Below are positions 1 to 9,827 of a DNA stretch of 64,000 nt, piece by piece. A program made the position numbers and the translations under genes. Position 1 is the stretch's first letter; every line of letters starts with the position of its first letter. The notes beneath the pieces are model-generated. The model saw only the letters and a program-made list of their open reading frames with translations, ran no database searches and had not been told where the DNA came from. Origin of the DNA: DATKFM01 sp963810485 (GTDB taxonomy: Bacteria > Pseudomonadota > Alphaproteobacteria > Dongiales > Dongiaceae); contig CAWENQ010000004.1 in assembly GCA_963810485.1 (NCBI GenBank), positions 806,001 through 870,000 on the forward strand. The letters run 5' to 3'.

Positions 1-805
1 CTCGCCCTGCCTGCCGCAGCATCGGCTCCAGGGCCGGCAGGGCGGCGCCGATCAGCCGCGCCTGGTGCGGCCGCTCGGCATGGAAGTCCCAGGGCGTCGC
101 CAGGCAGACCAGGCCGCTCACCTTGTCCGGTTGAGTCAGCGCCGGCGGCAGGGCCAGCAGCCCGCCCATGCAATAGCCGACCAGCGCCACCGGACCCCCT
201 CGGAGATCCGCCGCGGCGTCGATCGCCCGCCCAAGCCGGCCGGCGACATAGTCGGTCAGGGTGAAGCGCCGTTCCGCCTCGCCCGGCGCGTCCCAGTCCA
301 GCAGCAGCGGCCGAAACCCGGCGCCGGCCAGGAACCGCATCAGGCTGCGCTCGGCCGTCAAATCCAGCACATAGGCGCGGTTGATCAGCGAGGGCACCAC
401 CAGCACCACCGGCGCATCGGCGGCCGCGGGCGCATAATCCAGGAGCCGTGACGTGCCCTCCCGCCAAATCTCGGCCGGTGGAGCCAGGTTGCGGCGATAG
501 GGGTGGTTCCGATAGGCCTCGATGCCCTGGGTCAGCAGGCCCCAGCGGCGGCGGACCTCTGTCTCAACGGCCTTGGCGAGGTTTTCGGGGCTGTGGCTTG
601 CGGCTTCCGCCGCCAGCGCCTTCAGGCCGTCCAGCGCCGGATTCCAGCCGGGCCAGCCGTTCCTCCAGAGCGGCAAGGCGCTCTGCGAGCCGAGCCAGGT
701 CATCCCGGCGATCGACAGATGCAGCGGCAGCGGGCGCGGTCCGGACCGCGTCTCCCGCAGACGCGTACCCTCGTCCGCCGGCCCTGGTTTCTGTTCGGCC
801 TTCAC
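1..805 (-). CDS. phaC: PHA synthase-like alpha/beta hydrolase, 3' end outside window
   Basis: Probable polyhydroxyalkanoate synthase-like protein that would polymerise 3-hydroxyacyl-CoA on the cytoplasmic granule surface. The translation has an N-terminal stretch RPLPLHLSIAG, a region with YRNHPYRRNL, and the lipase-like box GYCMGGL, in which cysteine replaces serine as nucleophile as in PhaC enzymes. About 268 codons are visible; the C-terminus with the remaining catalytic residues lies beyond base 1. The start is taken as GTG at 805 because PhaC-like N-terminal sequence is already readable before the first ATG at 703. Either start lies inside the upstream PhaE-like gene in another frame. 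Its place next to divergent phaR supports a role in PHA metabolism. It is shorter at the N-terminus than class I PhaC, so a non-classical synthase or depolymerase-like hydrolase remains possible. Confidence 0.75.
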   Translation of the reverse strand, partial: MKAEQKPGPADEGTRLRETRSGPRPLPLHLSIAGMTWLGSQSALPLWRNGWPGWNPALDGLKALAAEAASHSPENLAKAVETEVRRRWGLLTQGIEAYRNHPYRRNLAPPAEIWREGTSRLLDYAPAAADAPVVLVVPSLINRAYVLDLTAERSLMRFLAGAGFRPLLLDWDAPGEAERRFTLTDYVAGRLGRAIDAAADLRGGPVALVGYCMGGLLALPPALTQPDKVSGLVCLATPWDFHAERPHQARLIGAALPALEPMLRQAGR

Positions 806-992
806 CCTGTACTCCCGCTGCAAATCCCGCCCAGGGCAGAGGGCCCGCACCGGCCATGCCCATGCCCGCCAGCCCCATCCAGGCCCGGAAAAGCTCGCTC
901 AAGGCCGGGTCCACGGCCAAGGCGGCAATCTGATCCTCCCAGAGGTCCACATAGCGGCTGGCCAGCGCCCTGAGATCAGCCGTTTCGTCCAT
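564..992 (-). CDS. PhaE-like small acidic/coiled-coil protein upstream of phaC
   Basis: A 142-residue protein starting MDETADLRAL. The N-terminal half has the pattern YVDLWEDQIAALAVDP, similar to short proteins encoded before phaC and to the PhaE subunit N-terminus. An Ala/Gly-rich linker follows, then a short heptad-like coiled coil (LARLAERLAALEERLARLE, about residues 100-118) and a basic tail. The coiled coil resembles the end of PhaE/PhaR synthase subunits, so a partner or activator of the adjacent synthase is inferred. Its last 242 bases overlap the start of phaC in a different frame. The start at 992 is chosen because the longer reading to 1070 runs into the promoter region of phaR. The function is inferred from context, not proven. 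Confidence 0.55.
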   Translation of the reverse strand: MDETADLRALASRYVDLWEDQIAALAVDPALSELFRAWMGLAGMGMAGAGPLPWAGFAAGVQGEGRTETRAGGRGYASAGDAVRTAPAAAASVDRRDDLARLAERLAALEERLARLESGAGRPEGAGGGSRKPQPRKPRQGR

Positions 993-1060
993 TCCGCCAC
1001 TATAAATGACCGTTCCAGAGGCCGCCACCGGCCTTCGCGGCGGCGCAGCAAGGTCTTTAA

Positions 1061-1069
1061 TGCATTGCA
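1061..1069. promoter_or_regulatory. Candidate PhaR operator (TGC-N3-GCA palindrome)
   Basis: The sequence TGCATTGCA between phaE-like/phaC and phaR is a perfect inverted repeat with a TGC/GCA core. PhaR proteins of alphaproteobacteria are known to bind TGC-rich dyads near phasin, phaC and phaR genes. The position, 65 bases before the phaR start and 70 before the leftward gene, fits autoregulation. This is inference from one short motif. Confidence 0.35.
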
Positions 1070-1133
1070 CAATACCCGAGGATTCCTGCTATCCTTGGTC
1101 ACTCTGGAGTCACCGCGCAGGGAGTAGGGCCCC

Positions 1134-1736
1134 ATGGCCGAAGGGACCGCGACCGACAAGACACCGATTGTCATAAAGAAGTATGCGAACCGCCGGCTGT
1201 ATAATACGGCAACCAGCAGCTATGTGACGCTCGACCACCTGTCCCAGATGGTGAAGGACAATGTGGAATTCGCCGTCTACGACGCGAAATCCGGTGAGGA
1301 CATCACCCGCTCTGTGCTGACCCAGATCATCGTCGAGGAGGAATCCAAGGGCCAGAACCTGCTGCCGCTGAACTTCCTGCGACAGCTCATCAGCTTCTAT
1401 GGCGACAACCTGCAGTTCCTGGTGCCCCGCTACCTCGAGCACACCATGGAATACTTCGCCAGCAACCAGGAGCAGATGCGCAATTACATGCGCGACACCT
1501 TCGGCGGCATGTTCCCCTTCGGCCGCTTTGACGAGATCGGCAAGCAGAACCTGGCCTTCTTCGAGCGGGCGATGAAGATGTTCGCCCCCTATCAGAGCGG
1601 CGCCGCCGGGGAGCAGCCAAACAGCGGCGAAGCCCCGGCCAGTGGCGGAGCCGACAGCCTGGCCGAGCTCAAGGCCCAGATCGATGCGCTGCAGAAACGC
1701 ATCGAGACCATGAGCAAGACCGACAAGGGCAAATAG
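1134..1736 (+). CDS. phaR: PHA synthesis repressor PhaR
   Basis: DNA-binding repressor that senses PHA granules and controls phasin and PHA genes. The N-terminal PHB/PHA accumulation regulator DNA-binding domain is clear (KKYANRRLYNTATSSYVTL, residues about 14-32, then the conserved IIVEEESKGQNLLPLNFLRQ). A PHB accumulation domain follows (QLISFYGDNLQFLVPRYLE and MEYFASNQEQMRNYM), and then a low-complexity tail with a short coiled coil. The length of 200 residues is normal. It is transcribed away from the phaC-like gene. The DNA-binding half is highly conserved, so the call is firm. Confidence 0.95.
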   Translation: MAEGTATDKTPIVIKKYANRRLYNTATSSYVTLDHLSQMVKDNVEFAVYDAKSGEDITRSVLTQIIVEEESKGQNLLPLNFLRQLISFYGDNLQFLVPRYLEHTMEYFASNQEQMRNYMRDTFGGMFPFGRFDEIGKQNLAFFERAMKMFAPYQSGAAGEQPNSGEAPASGGADSLAELKAQIDALQKRIETMSKTDKGK

Positions 1737-1807
1737 CCCTTCGTCCTCCGGCCGGCATCAAATCGTCGACACGAAATCCGCGACACCGGCCAGCAGGGGG
1801 CCGCAGG

Positions 1808-2641
1808 ATGGCTGCTGAACATGGGAATCTGAGCATAGCGTCGGTGCTGGCGCTGAGCTGGACCGTGTTCAAGGCCCGCTGGCTGCCATTCTCCGGTATC
1901 ATGCTGCTGGCGGGAGTGTTGGCAGCGATCGCCATCGGCGTCCTGTTCTTCGGCTGCATCCTGGCGATCGAGATCATGCCGTCCAGCGGCGGCGGCGATG
2001 GGCTCTACATCAGCGACTCCGAAACAATGGTCATGATCGCCACGCTTGCGGTCATGGCGGCTGCAGCGCTCGCCATCCTGCAAGTCGGTGGGGCAGCCAT
2101 CGCGTATGGCACGTTGCAGCATTTGCGCGGCCAGCAAGCGGATTTCGGCCGTTGCCTGGGCCACGGCTTTGCCGTCATGACGCCGGCAGCCGGTACTGCC
2201 CTGCTGGTCGGGCTGATAACAGGCATTCCCGCCGCCGGTCTCGTCGCGCTCGGCATCATCGCGGACTCGCCCATCATTTTCGTCGGGCTCGTCTTGGCGC
2301 CGCTGATCGCCGTGCCGTTCCTGGTGGCTGTGCCCGCAGCCGCCCTGGAGCGCAAGGGCGTCAGCAGCGCGCTGGCCCGCAGCATCGAACTGTCCCACGG
2401 CAACTATTGGCGGCTGCTCGGGCTTCTCCTGCTGATGGGCGTCGTCTATGTCGCCATCGTCGTGACGATGGGTGGAACTGTCGATGTCATCGTCGGCATC
2501 ATCCTGCCTTTCACCCTGGCCGCCGTCCTCGCCTACGGCACCTTCGCCGCCGTGCTGGCGGCTGTGCTCTATCTGGAACTCCGGCGGGTGAAGGAAGGCC
2601 TGGACGACGACGGGGTCTCCCGAATGTCGCAGCGTTCTTGA
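1808..2641 (+). CDS. Multi-pass membrane protein, paralogue of next gene
   Basis: A 277-residue integral membrane protein of unknown function. About six hydrophobic segments are visible, starting at residues 25-50, and the family pattern ALERKGVSSALARSIELSHGNYWRLLGL sits in the middle of the C-terminal half. The organisation resembles the membrane domain found in glycerophosphoryl diester phosphodiesterase-associated and DUF975-like proteins. The start is supported by the G-rich ribosome site just before ATG 1808. The next gene has the same architecture (GRSAELTRGNRWRLFG at the equivalent place), so the two look like a tandem duplication. No catalytic motif is visible. Confidence 0.7.
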   Translation: MAAEHGNLSIASVLALSWTVFKARWLPFSGIMLLAGVLAAIAIGVLFFGCILAIEIMPSSGGGDGLYISDSETMVMIATLAVMAAAALAILQVGGAAIAYGTLQHLRGQQADFGRCLGHGFAVMTPAAGTALLVGLITGIPAAGLVALGIIADSPIIFVGLVLAPLIAVPFLVAVPAAALERKGVSSALARSIELSHGNYWRLLGLLLLMGVVYVAIVVTMGGTVDVIVGIILPFTLAAVLAYGTFAAVLAAVLYLELRRVKEGLDDDGVSRMSQRS

Positions 2642-2710
2642 CGAAGTATTAACTCAATCCATAGGAAATGACGGCCGCTCCTGGGCAACGAGCATAGGGG
2701 ATGGAGAATC

Positions 2711-3514
2711 ATGACGTTCGTGCAATCGAGCCGGTTCCAATTCGGAACCGCGCTGAGCAAGTCGTTTGAAGTCATGTTTCAGAACATCGTGCCGTTCGGC
2801 ATCATTGCGATGCTAATGACACTGCCGCTTATGCTGATCAATCTGTACTTGTACGACACTATTTTCGACATGCAGCAGGCGGTGCAGGATCCGTCGGTGT
2901 TGAGCGATCCCGCGGCGAGCGATGCGTACCTCGAATCCTTGAAATGGACTTTCGGCTATTCGATCCTGACCTGGATCATTTACGCCTTCGCCGCCACGCT
3001 TGGAACAGCTGCGATGTGCTACGGGACCTATGAATCGCTCCGCGGCCACAAGCCGAGCCTGGGACAGTGCCTGAGAAAGGGCTTGCCGCTCCTCATCCCC
3101 GCCTTGGTGATCAGCATCCTGATGCTTGTTGCCTTGTCCCTCTCGGCGATTGCGCTGTTTGTCCCAGCCGTCATTCTTGCGATGGTTTGGTATGTAGTGA
3201 TCCCCGTAACAATCGTTGAACGACCGGGCATTTTCGCTGCCTTCGGCAGAAGCGCAGAATTGACCAGAGGCAATCGCTGGCGATTGTTTGGCGTGTTCCT
3301 GGTGACGATCGCAATCGGCTGGGCGCTCGGCCTGCCTGCAGGCATTGCCTCATTGATATTCTATGGCAATGCCGGCGTTCTGTCTGTGCTTTCCTGGATT
3401 ACGACCGCAGCATCGTTGATCTTCAACGCTGTCGTGATTGCGGTGGTGTATTTCTATTTGCGCGCAGCGCGGGAAGGCGGATCAATCGAGGACATTGCTG
3501 CTGTCTTCGACTGA
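2711..3514 (+). CDS. Multi-pass membrane protein, tandem paralogue
   Basis: A 267-residue membrane protein with about six transmembrane segments. It shares with the preceding gene a conserved short motif before the penultimate membrane region (ERPGIFAAFGRSAELTRGN). It begins MTFVQSSRFQFGTALSKSF, a soluble amphipathic stretch before the first helix at residues 25-47. It lies 69 bases downstream of its paralogue and in the same orientation, so the pair is probably co-transcribed and may form a hetero-oligomer. The base composition is slightly less GC-rich than in the neighbours. The function is unknown. Confidence 0.7.
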   Translation: MTFVQSSRFQFGTALSKSFEVMFQNIVPFGIIAMLMTLPLMLINLYLYDTIFDMQQAVQDPSVLSDPAASDAYLESLKWTFGYSILTWIIYAFAATLGTAAMCYGTYESLRGHKPSLGQCLRKGLPLLIPALVISILMLVALSLSAIALFVPAVILAMVWYVVIPVTIVERPGIFAAFGRSAELTRGNRWRLFGVFLVTIAIGWALGLPAGIASLIFYGNAGVLSVLSWITTAASLIFNAVVIAVVYFYLRAAREGGSIEDIAAVFD

Positions 3515-3536
3515 TGGACCTTGACTTGGCCGAGGG

Positions 3537-4487
3537 TTAGGCCTGATCGAACTTGTTCTGCCGCCGTTTGCCGAACAGCAGTTTCGCTTCCAGATGCCGC
3601 CGCTGCGCGGCGTAGAAGGCCTGCAGGAAGGCGCGGGGCTCGACTGGCTGGCCCGGGGATTGCCAGCCGATTTTGCGCTGGATCCGCCGCGCCACCTCGT
3701 CGCGCACCTGGGCCGCATGCGGCCCCTCCTGACGCAGGATATGCTCCAGCGTCTGCAGTTCTTCCACGCCATAGACCGAAAGATGCTGCCGGCTGAAGCG
3801 CAGGCCGTCGACCGTGGCATCAACAGCGGCATTCGCAGATGCCGCCGCCGGCATCGCCGCCACATCCGGCAGCAGGACGGCCTTCGGCGCCAGGATCACC
3901 CAGGTGCCGCCGATCAGGTCGCCGGCCCGCAGCCGGTCCTTGTTGAAGAGCGGCAGCAGCGTCAGCACGCCCATCCAGCCGAGCAGCATCAGATACAGCC
4001 AGACGCCGCCGCCTTCCCCGCCCATGAACGGACCGATCATCAGGATCATGGCGGGGATGAACACTTCGACCTCCCGCATCAGGTTGCGGGCGAAGATGGC
4101 ATCGGCGCGCAGCGTGCCGCCGCCGCGATCGATGACGCGCAGGCCGAAGACCCGCTTTCCCGGCGTCATGCCGCGCCAGGCGAGCTCGAAGGCCGCGAAA
4201 TAGAAGTTCCGCAGGAAGAAGAAGACCAGCATCAGAATAATCCAGAACCAGGCGCCCATCTCCGCACCGCTGACGCCGATCAGGACCAGCAGCAGGACAG
4301 TGCAAACAAAGCCAACGATGATCGCAAACAGGTCGATCAGGAAGGCCGCGGCCCGTTCGCCCCGGCTGGCCAGATCCACCGGCAGCAGCACGCCTTCGGG
4401 CGTGGCGATCATCCGGCGCGCCGCCGGGTCGACCGCGCCCAGCATGGCGCCGATGCGGGCGCTAGCTATTGTCGCCATCTTGCGCAC
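3537..4487 (-). CDS. RDD family membrane protein with C-terminal extension
   Basis: Last gene of a MoxR/DUF58-type operon. The RDD domain is readable from residue about 35 (LASRGERAAAFLIDLFA), with two hydrophobic segments, then the hallmark WRGMTPGKRVFGLRV and a further membrane region. The C-terminal 100 residues (GLRFSRQHLSVYGVEELQTLE) are a soluble extension seen in RDD proteins of this operon type. The 316-residue length is longer than the minimal RDD domain because of this tail. The start overlaps the end of the SpoIIM-like gene by 26 bases; ATG 4478 is an alternative. RDD proteins are thought to be membrane transport or assembly factors; the exact substrate is unknown. Confidence 0.85.
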   Translation of the reverse strand: MRKMATIASARIGAMLGAVDPAARRMIATPEGVLLPVDLASRGERAAAFLIDLFAIIVGFVCTVLLLVLIGVSGAEMGAWFWIILMLVFFFLRNFYFAAFELAWRGMTPGKRVFGLRVIDRGGGTLRADAIFARNLMREVEVFIPAMILMIGPFMGGEGGGVWLYLMLLGWMGVLTLLPLFNKDRLRAGDLIGGTWVILAPKAVLLPDVAAMPAAASANAAVDATVDGLRFSRQHLSVYGVEELQTLEHILRQEGPHAAQVRDEVARRIQRKIGWQSPGQPVEPRAFLQAFYAAQRRHLEAKLLFGKRRQNKFDQA

Positions 4488-5487
4488 TCCGGGACCGGCC
4501 GCCGGTGACGTAGTAGCCGAGCCAGATCAGCAGCGTGGCGCCGGCAATCAGCAGCCGCGTGTTGGTGTCGTTGATCAACTGACGGCCGAGGCCTTCGAGC
4601 AGGCCGGCGATCAGCAGCATGAACACCGCGCCCATGACCACGATGGCGGCACGCCGCCCATGTTGGGCGAGATTGGCGAGCCGGCTCCGGGCGCCGGGGA
4701 AGGCGATGGCATGGCCCAGCATCAATCCGGCCGCGCCGCAGAGAATGATGGCGCCGAGTTCGGTCACGCCATGGATCATCAGCCAGCCGACGATCTCCAC
4801 GCCCAGGCCGCGACTGTCATAAAGCGCAATGAAAGCGCCGAGCATCAGTCCGGTCTGGATCAGCAAGAACAGGGTCGGCAGCCCGAGCGCGAAGCCGAGC
4901 GCAAAGCACATCATGCCGATGCGGGCATTGTGGGTGAACAGGAAGGTGGAGAACACCGACAGGTCTTCGACATCATGGGTGTCGGCGCCCTCAAACAGCA
5001 CATCGCGCAGGCTCTCGGTCGACGCGGTCGGCGTGCGGCCGCTGGCGAGCGCCGGATCGACGAAGCTATAGAACCAGTCCGAGTTCGAGATCGTCAGCCC
5101 ATAGCCCGCAACCGTCCCGGCGCTCATCGCCAGCAGCGACAGGACAACAGCCGGCCAGATGCCGCGCACGGCCTGCGGCAGGCGATAGCGGAAGAACTCG
5201 GCGATCGAGCCCCAGAAATTGGCCCGCACGCCATAGACCATGAGATAGGCGCGGCTGGACAGGCTCTCGAGATAGGCCAACAGGTTATGATCGAGGGAAA
5301 TGTTGCGCGCCACCGACAGCGACGACAGCGAGGCGAAATAGAGCATCGGCAGGCGGATCAGTTCCGCGAGGTCCAGATTGCGGATGCCGCCGCGCCGCTC
5401 GGCCCGGCCGAGCAGGCCCTCGAGCTCGCGCCAGCTTGCCTCCCGCTCCCGGCGGAACACGTGACTCTTGAGCTGCGGTTCGGCCAT
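4462..5487 (-). CDS. SpoIIM-like (DUF95) membrane protein
   Basis: A 341-residue stage II sporulation protein M-like membrane protein, not involved in sporulation here. An N-terminal soluble helical part (residues 1-90) precedes five to six transmembrane helices. The DUF95 signature is readable in FLFTHNARIGMMCFALGFA and in EIVGWLMIHGVTELGAI. The start is ATG 5487, which shares a base with the stop of the DUF58 gene (TGATG), so translation is probably coupled. Within the MoxR operon this protein is thought to help membrane assembly or envelope functions; that role is inferred from context only. Confidence 0.88.
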   Translation of the reverse strand: MAEPQLKSHVFRREREASWRELEGLLGRAERRGGIRNLDLAELIRLPMLYFASLSSLSVARNISLDHNLLAYLESLSSRAYLMVYGVRANFWGSIAEFFRYRLPQAVRGIWPAVVLSLLAMSAGTVAGYGLTISNSDWFYSFVDPALASGRTPTASTESLRDVLFEGADTHDVEDLSVFSTFLFTHNARIGMMCFALGFALGLPTLFLLIQTGLMLGAFIALYDSRGLGVEIVGWLMIHGVTELGAIILCGAAGLMLGHAIAFPGARSRLANLAQHGRRAAIVVMGAVFMLLIAGLLEGLGRQLINDTNTRLLIAGATLLIWLGYYVTGGRSRSAQDGDNS

Positions 5488-6797
5488 CAGATCAGCTCCC
5501 GCTGCTTGATCAGGAGATAGCGGTTCAAGAGGTCCATGCCGATGCGCTCCGGCGGCACATCCAGGCAATGCACCCCCAGGCGCTTCAGTTTTTCGAACAC
5601 CACCGCGCGCTCCCGGAGGAAATTGTCGGCAACGACCGCCTGGGTCACATCCAGCAGCCGCGCCGGCCGCTGCGCCGCGGTCTTCTGCAAATGGGGATCC
5701 TGCAGCGTGACGAAGATCACCAGATGCTTCTGCGCCAGCCGGGTGACATTCTCGAGCATCAGTTCGGCGGCGATGGTGTCGACGAAATCGGTCATCAGCA
5801 CGATCAGCCCGCGGCGGTTGAGCCGGCCCATCAGGTCGGTCAGAGCCAGCGTGAAGTTGGTCTCCTCGTGGCTATAGTCCAGATCGGCCGAGCGCCGCTG
5901 CACCCGGCTGAAGCCGGCATTACCGCCTGATGGCGGCAGATAGAGTCTCACTCTCGAGTCGAATCCGAACAGGCCCACTTGGTCGCCGGCCTTGACCGAC
6001 ATGAAGGCCAGCAGCAGCCCGGCATTGATGGCGTGATCCAGCTTGGCCACGCCATCCACCGGCTCGCGCATCAGATAGCCGCTGTCGAGCGCCAGGATGA
6101 TCGGATGGTTGCGCTCGGTGCGGAACTCCTTGCACAGCAGCTTGTGATGGCGCGCCGATTGCTTCCAGTCGATGGAGCGATGATCCAGGCCGGGCATGTA
6201 CTCCCGCAGCGCATCGAACTCCGAGCCCTCGCCCTGCTGCTTCTGGCTCTTCATGCCGATCAGGGCGTCGGGCGAATAGAACTTGGCCGCCGCCGCCCGC
6301 ACCGCTCGCACATTCGGCACCACCGGCAGCCGCAGCGGTTCCATTTCCAGGCGCTGCCGTTGCGCCAGGCCCAACGGTCCGCGCCAGCGCAGCCACAGCC
6401 GCTCGACGATGGCGGTGCCGCGCCGCAGCGGCGTCAGCGGGAACTCGATCGCCGCCTGCTGCCCCGGCCCCAGCATGGCGAAACGATGGCCGGGCTCGCG
6501 CAGCAGCGGATCCACATCGCAGCGCCCTTCCAGCCGCACCGCCCAGCGGGTCGAGCTGTTGAACAGATTGACCCGCAATAAATCGCTGTCACCCGCATAG
6601 AGCAGCGGCGGCACGTCGGCCCGCAGCAGCAGAGGCCCGGCCGGGCATGGCCATCAGCGCATCGACTCCCAGCGCCAGCGCCGCCAGCGCCACATAGACC
6701 AGCACCAGCGGCCAGAAATCGGCGTTCAGCACGATCACCAGCACCGCCAGCGGAATGCCGGCGGCAAACAGAAAGACGGCGCGGAGCGTCGGCCGGA

Positions 6798-6801
<4 letters not shown>
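5487..6801 (-). CDS. DUF58 protein, one frameshift near 6640
   Basis: DUF58 partner of the MoxR ATPase. The N-terminal part, with two transmembrane helices (MIRPTLRAVFLFAAG onward, from 6801), and the C-terminal part are in different frames. Bridging one base near 6635-6645 joins LALGVDALMAMPGR to PLLLRADVPPLLYAGDSDLL, the expected transition. The DUF58 core is intact: REYMPGLDHRSIDWKQSARH, then a von Willebrand A-like fold with ALDSGYLM and LIVLMTDFVDT. The full length would be about 437 residues. The break lies in a GGCCGGGCC run, so a sequencing indel is more likely than real loss. The gene start overlaps the moxR end by four bases. Confidence 0.82.
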
Positions 6802-7754
<953 letters not shown>

Positions 7755-8951
7755 TCAACATCTCCTCTTTCCACCGATAGAGTTCCTGCGCCGCCATCAG
7801 CAGCAAGCGCGATTGATAGGCGCCGACGCCCGGCAGGATCTCGAAGTCCCGCCAGACGCGGCTGAATTTCTGACTGACGCCCCGCGACTGGCCAACACGG
7901 TCCAGCCAGGCGGCCAGGGTGCGTTCATCGGCCTGCAGCGGCGCGTGGATGCGGCGTCCCACGTCCTCCAGCACGGCCTTGCGGTAGCGCGCGGCGATCG
8001 GGACTTCGTGGCGGCCGAAGCTCAGCATGTCGGCGCCCGCCGCCACCAGGGTCGATTTGCCCATGCGCAACGGCGGCTCGGTCCGCGCCGGCGCGCCGAA
8101 GCGTCCGGTCGACGCCCAGAGCAGAACCAGGATCGCCGCGAACGCCGCCGTCGTGACGAACACCAGCGGATATTGGAACAGTGCCTTCAGCAGATTGGGA
8201 TCGAGGTAGTAGCCATGAATTGTCTCGTCGAAGATCACTGGACCGCTGCTGTTGATGACGTCGATGATCCCCATCGCGAGCTGGGCGTTGGCACCGCGCA
8301 GCAGGCCGTGATTGGAGATCAGGTCGGGATCGGACAGCACCCAAATCCTGCTGTCGCCGACCTCCGTAAAACCCAGCAGAATACCGGTCTTGCTGGTGAT
8401 CACCGGCTTGAGGCCGGAACCCAGCATCACCTGGGGCCGCGGCAGGTCGGGCGCCGGCCCAAGGCCGCTGGGCAGCCACTGCGGCGATGCGTCGAGCTGC
8501 AGCACCGTGCCCGTCTTCGTCACCTGCCGCAGCACTTCTGAGATGTAACGCGTGTTGATGCGATCCACGGTCCCGGCCCAGCTGCTATTCATCAGCGAGG
8601 CATTCGCGCTGTACTTCGGCAGCACCACCAGCACCCGCTCGGCCTGCAGCAGCTCTTCGATCGGCTGCCGCTCGTCGCCGCCGGTGTCCGGTTCGGCCAG
8701 CACCAGCAGGCCGGCATCGTAGGATTTCGCCACCGAGTCGTTGCGGCTGATCAACACCGTCTTGCCCATGTTCTGCAGCAGCCGCACCCAGGCCTGATGA
8801 CCGATGGCCGACTTCGAATAGGTGCTGGGCTGAATCGAACTCGTGGGAAACAGCTCGCTGCCGAGGGTGAGAAGCAGCATCATGCCGGCGAAGCTGGCGA
8901 TGCCGATGCCCAGCAACCAGGCCAGCGTGCGGCCAGAGAAGACCGAGTCGT

Positions 8952-9737
8952 TCATGCCGGCGACCCGCCGAAGGCAAAGGCCTGATAATGCCGGCGGCAG
9001 GCGGCATAGATGCCGCCATCGACCGGCCGGCCGCCGAAATAGCTGACTTCAGCGGCATCGACGATGGCGCCGAGGGAGTTCCGGCCGGTGTCCGGCAGAC
9101 GCGCCCGCTGCAGGATCTCCCGTGCCGTGCTGGACGGGCCGTAGACGCCGCCCAGATGGCGTTTCAGATAGTCGATGCTGTGCAGCAGCAGGAGATGCAG
9201 TGCTTCGGCGAACTGCCCCTCCGCCGCCAACCGATCGGCGCGGCCCAGGGCATCGAGGAGCTGGCTGTCGGCGGCGGCGGGCGAGCCCTGCACCATCGGC
9301 GCAGCCCCGGCTTTCAGTTGGCGGCGCCGGCCGAGCCAGCCGGGCACCTCGCGGCCGAGATAGAAAACCGCCAGCAGCACGCCGACGCCGATCAGCAGCC
9401 AGAACATGAACTCGACAATGCGGGCCAGCCAATCCGGCGGATTCCAGCCCTGGGGCAGATCGATCGGTTCGATTTTCCGGTGTTCCGGCAGCGTAGCCTG
9501 CAGATCCCCGGGCGCATAGGCCTTGGCCAGCGGCTCGCGCAATTCCGGCGGCAGGCGGGAGAGATCCTCAAGATCGGGCGCCTTGCCGGCGGCGTTCTCT
9601 GCTTCCTGCGCTTGCGCTGCGCTCGCTGTCAGACAGTCAGACAGGCCCCATGCGAGGCACCAAACGGCCAACGATAGCCGCAGACCGCGGCCCGCCGCTT
9701 CCGCCATCCGCCCGCCGATGGAAGACCCCTGCGCCAT
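8952..9737 (-). CDS. DUF4129 domain protein, first gene of MoxR operon
   Basis: First gene of the six-gene MoxR operon. It has an N-terminal signal-like segment (LSLAVWCLAWGLSDCLTASA), a Pro-rich periplasmic stretch, one transmembrane helix (IVEFMFWLLIGVGVLLAVFYLG) and a C-terminal DUF4129 domain with the family pattern ALHLLLLHSIDYLKRHLG and STAREILQRARL. The longest reading begins with TTG at 9767 but starts inside the terminator of the previous gene, so ATG 9737 is preferred; ATG 9707, which follows a GGCGGGCGG stretch, is also possible. About 261 residues. Confidence 0.82.
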   Translation of the reverse strand: MAQGSSIGGRMAEAAGRGLRLSLAVWCLAWGLSDCLTASAAQAQEAENAAGKAPDLEDLSRLPPELREPLAKAYAPGDLQATLPEHRKIEPIDLPQGWNPPDWLARIVEFMFWLLIGVGVLLAVFYLGREVPGWLGRRRQLKAGAAPMVQGSPAAADSQLLDALGRADRLAAEGQFAEALHLLLLHSIDYLKRHLGGVYGPSSTAREILQRARLPDTGRNSLGAIVDAAEVSYFGGRPVDGGIYAACRRHYQAFAFGGSPA

Positions 9738-9765
9738 ATCCCCCGATATCGCCCAGCTTGGAGGC

Positions 9766-9799
9766 AAAAGAAAGGCCCGGTCGCGTGACGCGCCGGGCC
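9766..9799 (-). terminator. Rho-independent terminator of the GGDEF-EAL gene
   Basis: Read on the minus strand, a GC-rich stem GGCCCGG/CCGGGCC, with further pairing inside the loop, is followed by TTTCTTTT. It lies 28 bases after the stop of the leftward GGDEF-EAL gene and before the DUF4129 gene, so the MoxR operon must have its own promoter. Confidence 0.8.
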
Positions 9800-9827
9800 C
9801 AAGAGCAAACCCGTTCGGCGGCCGCGT

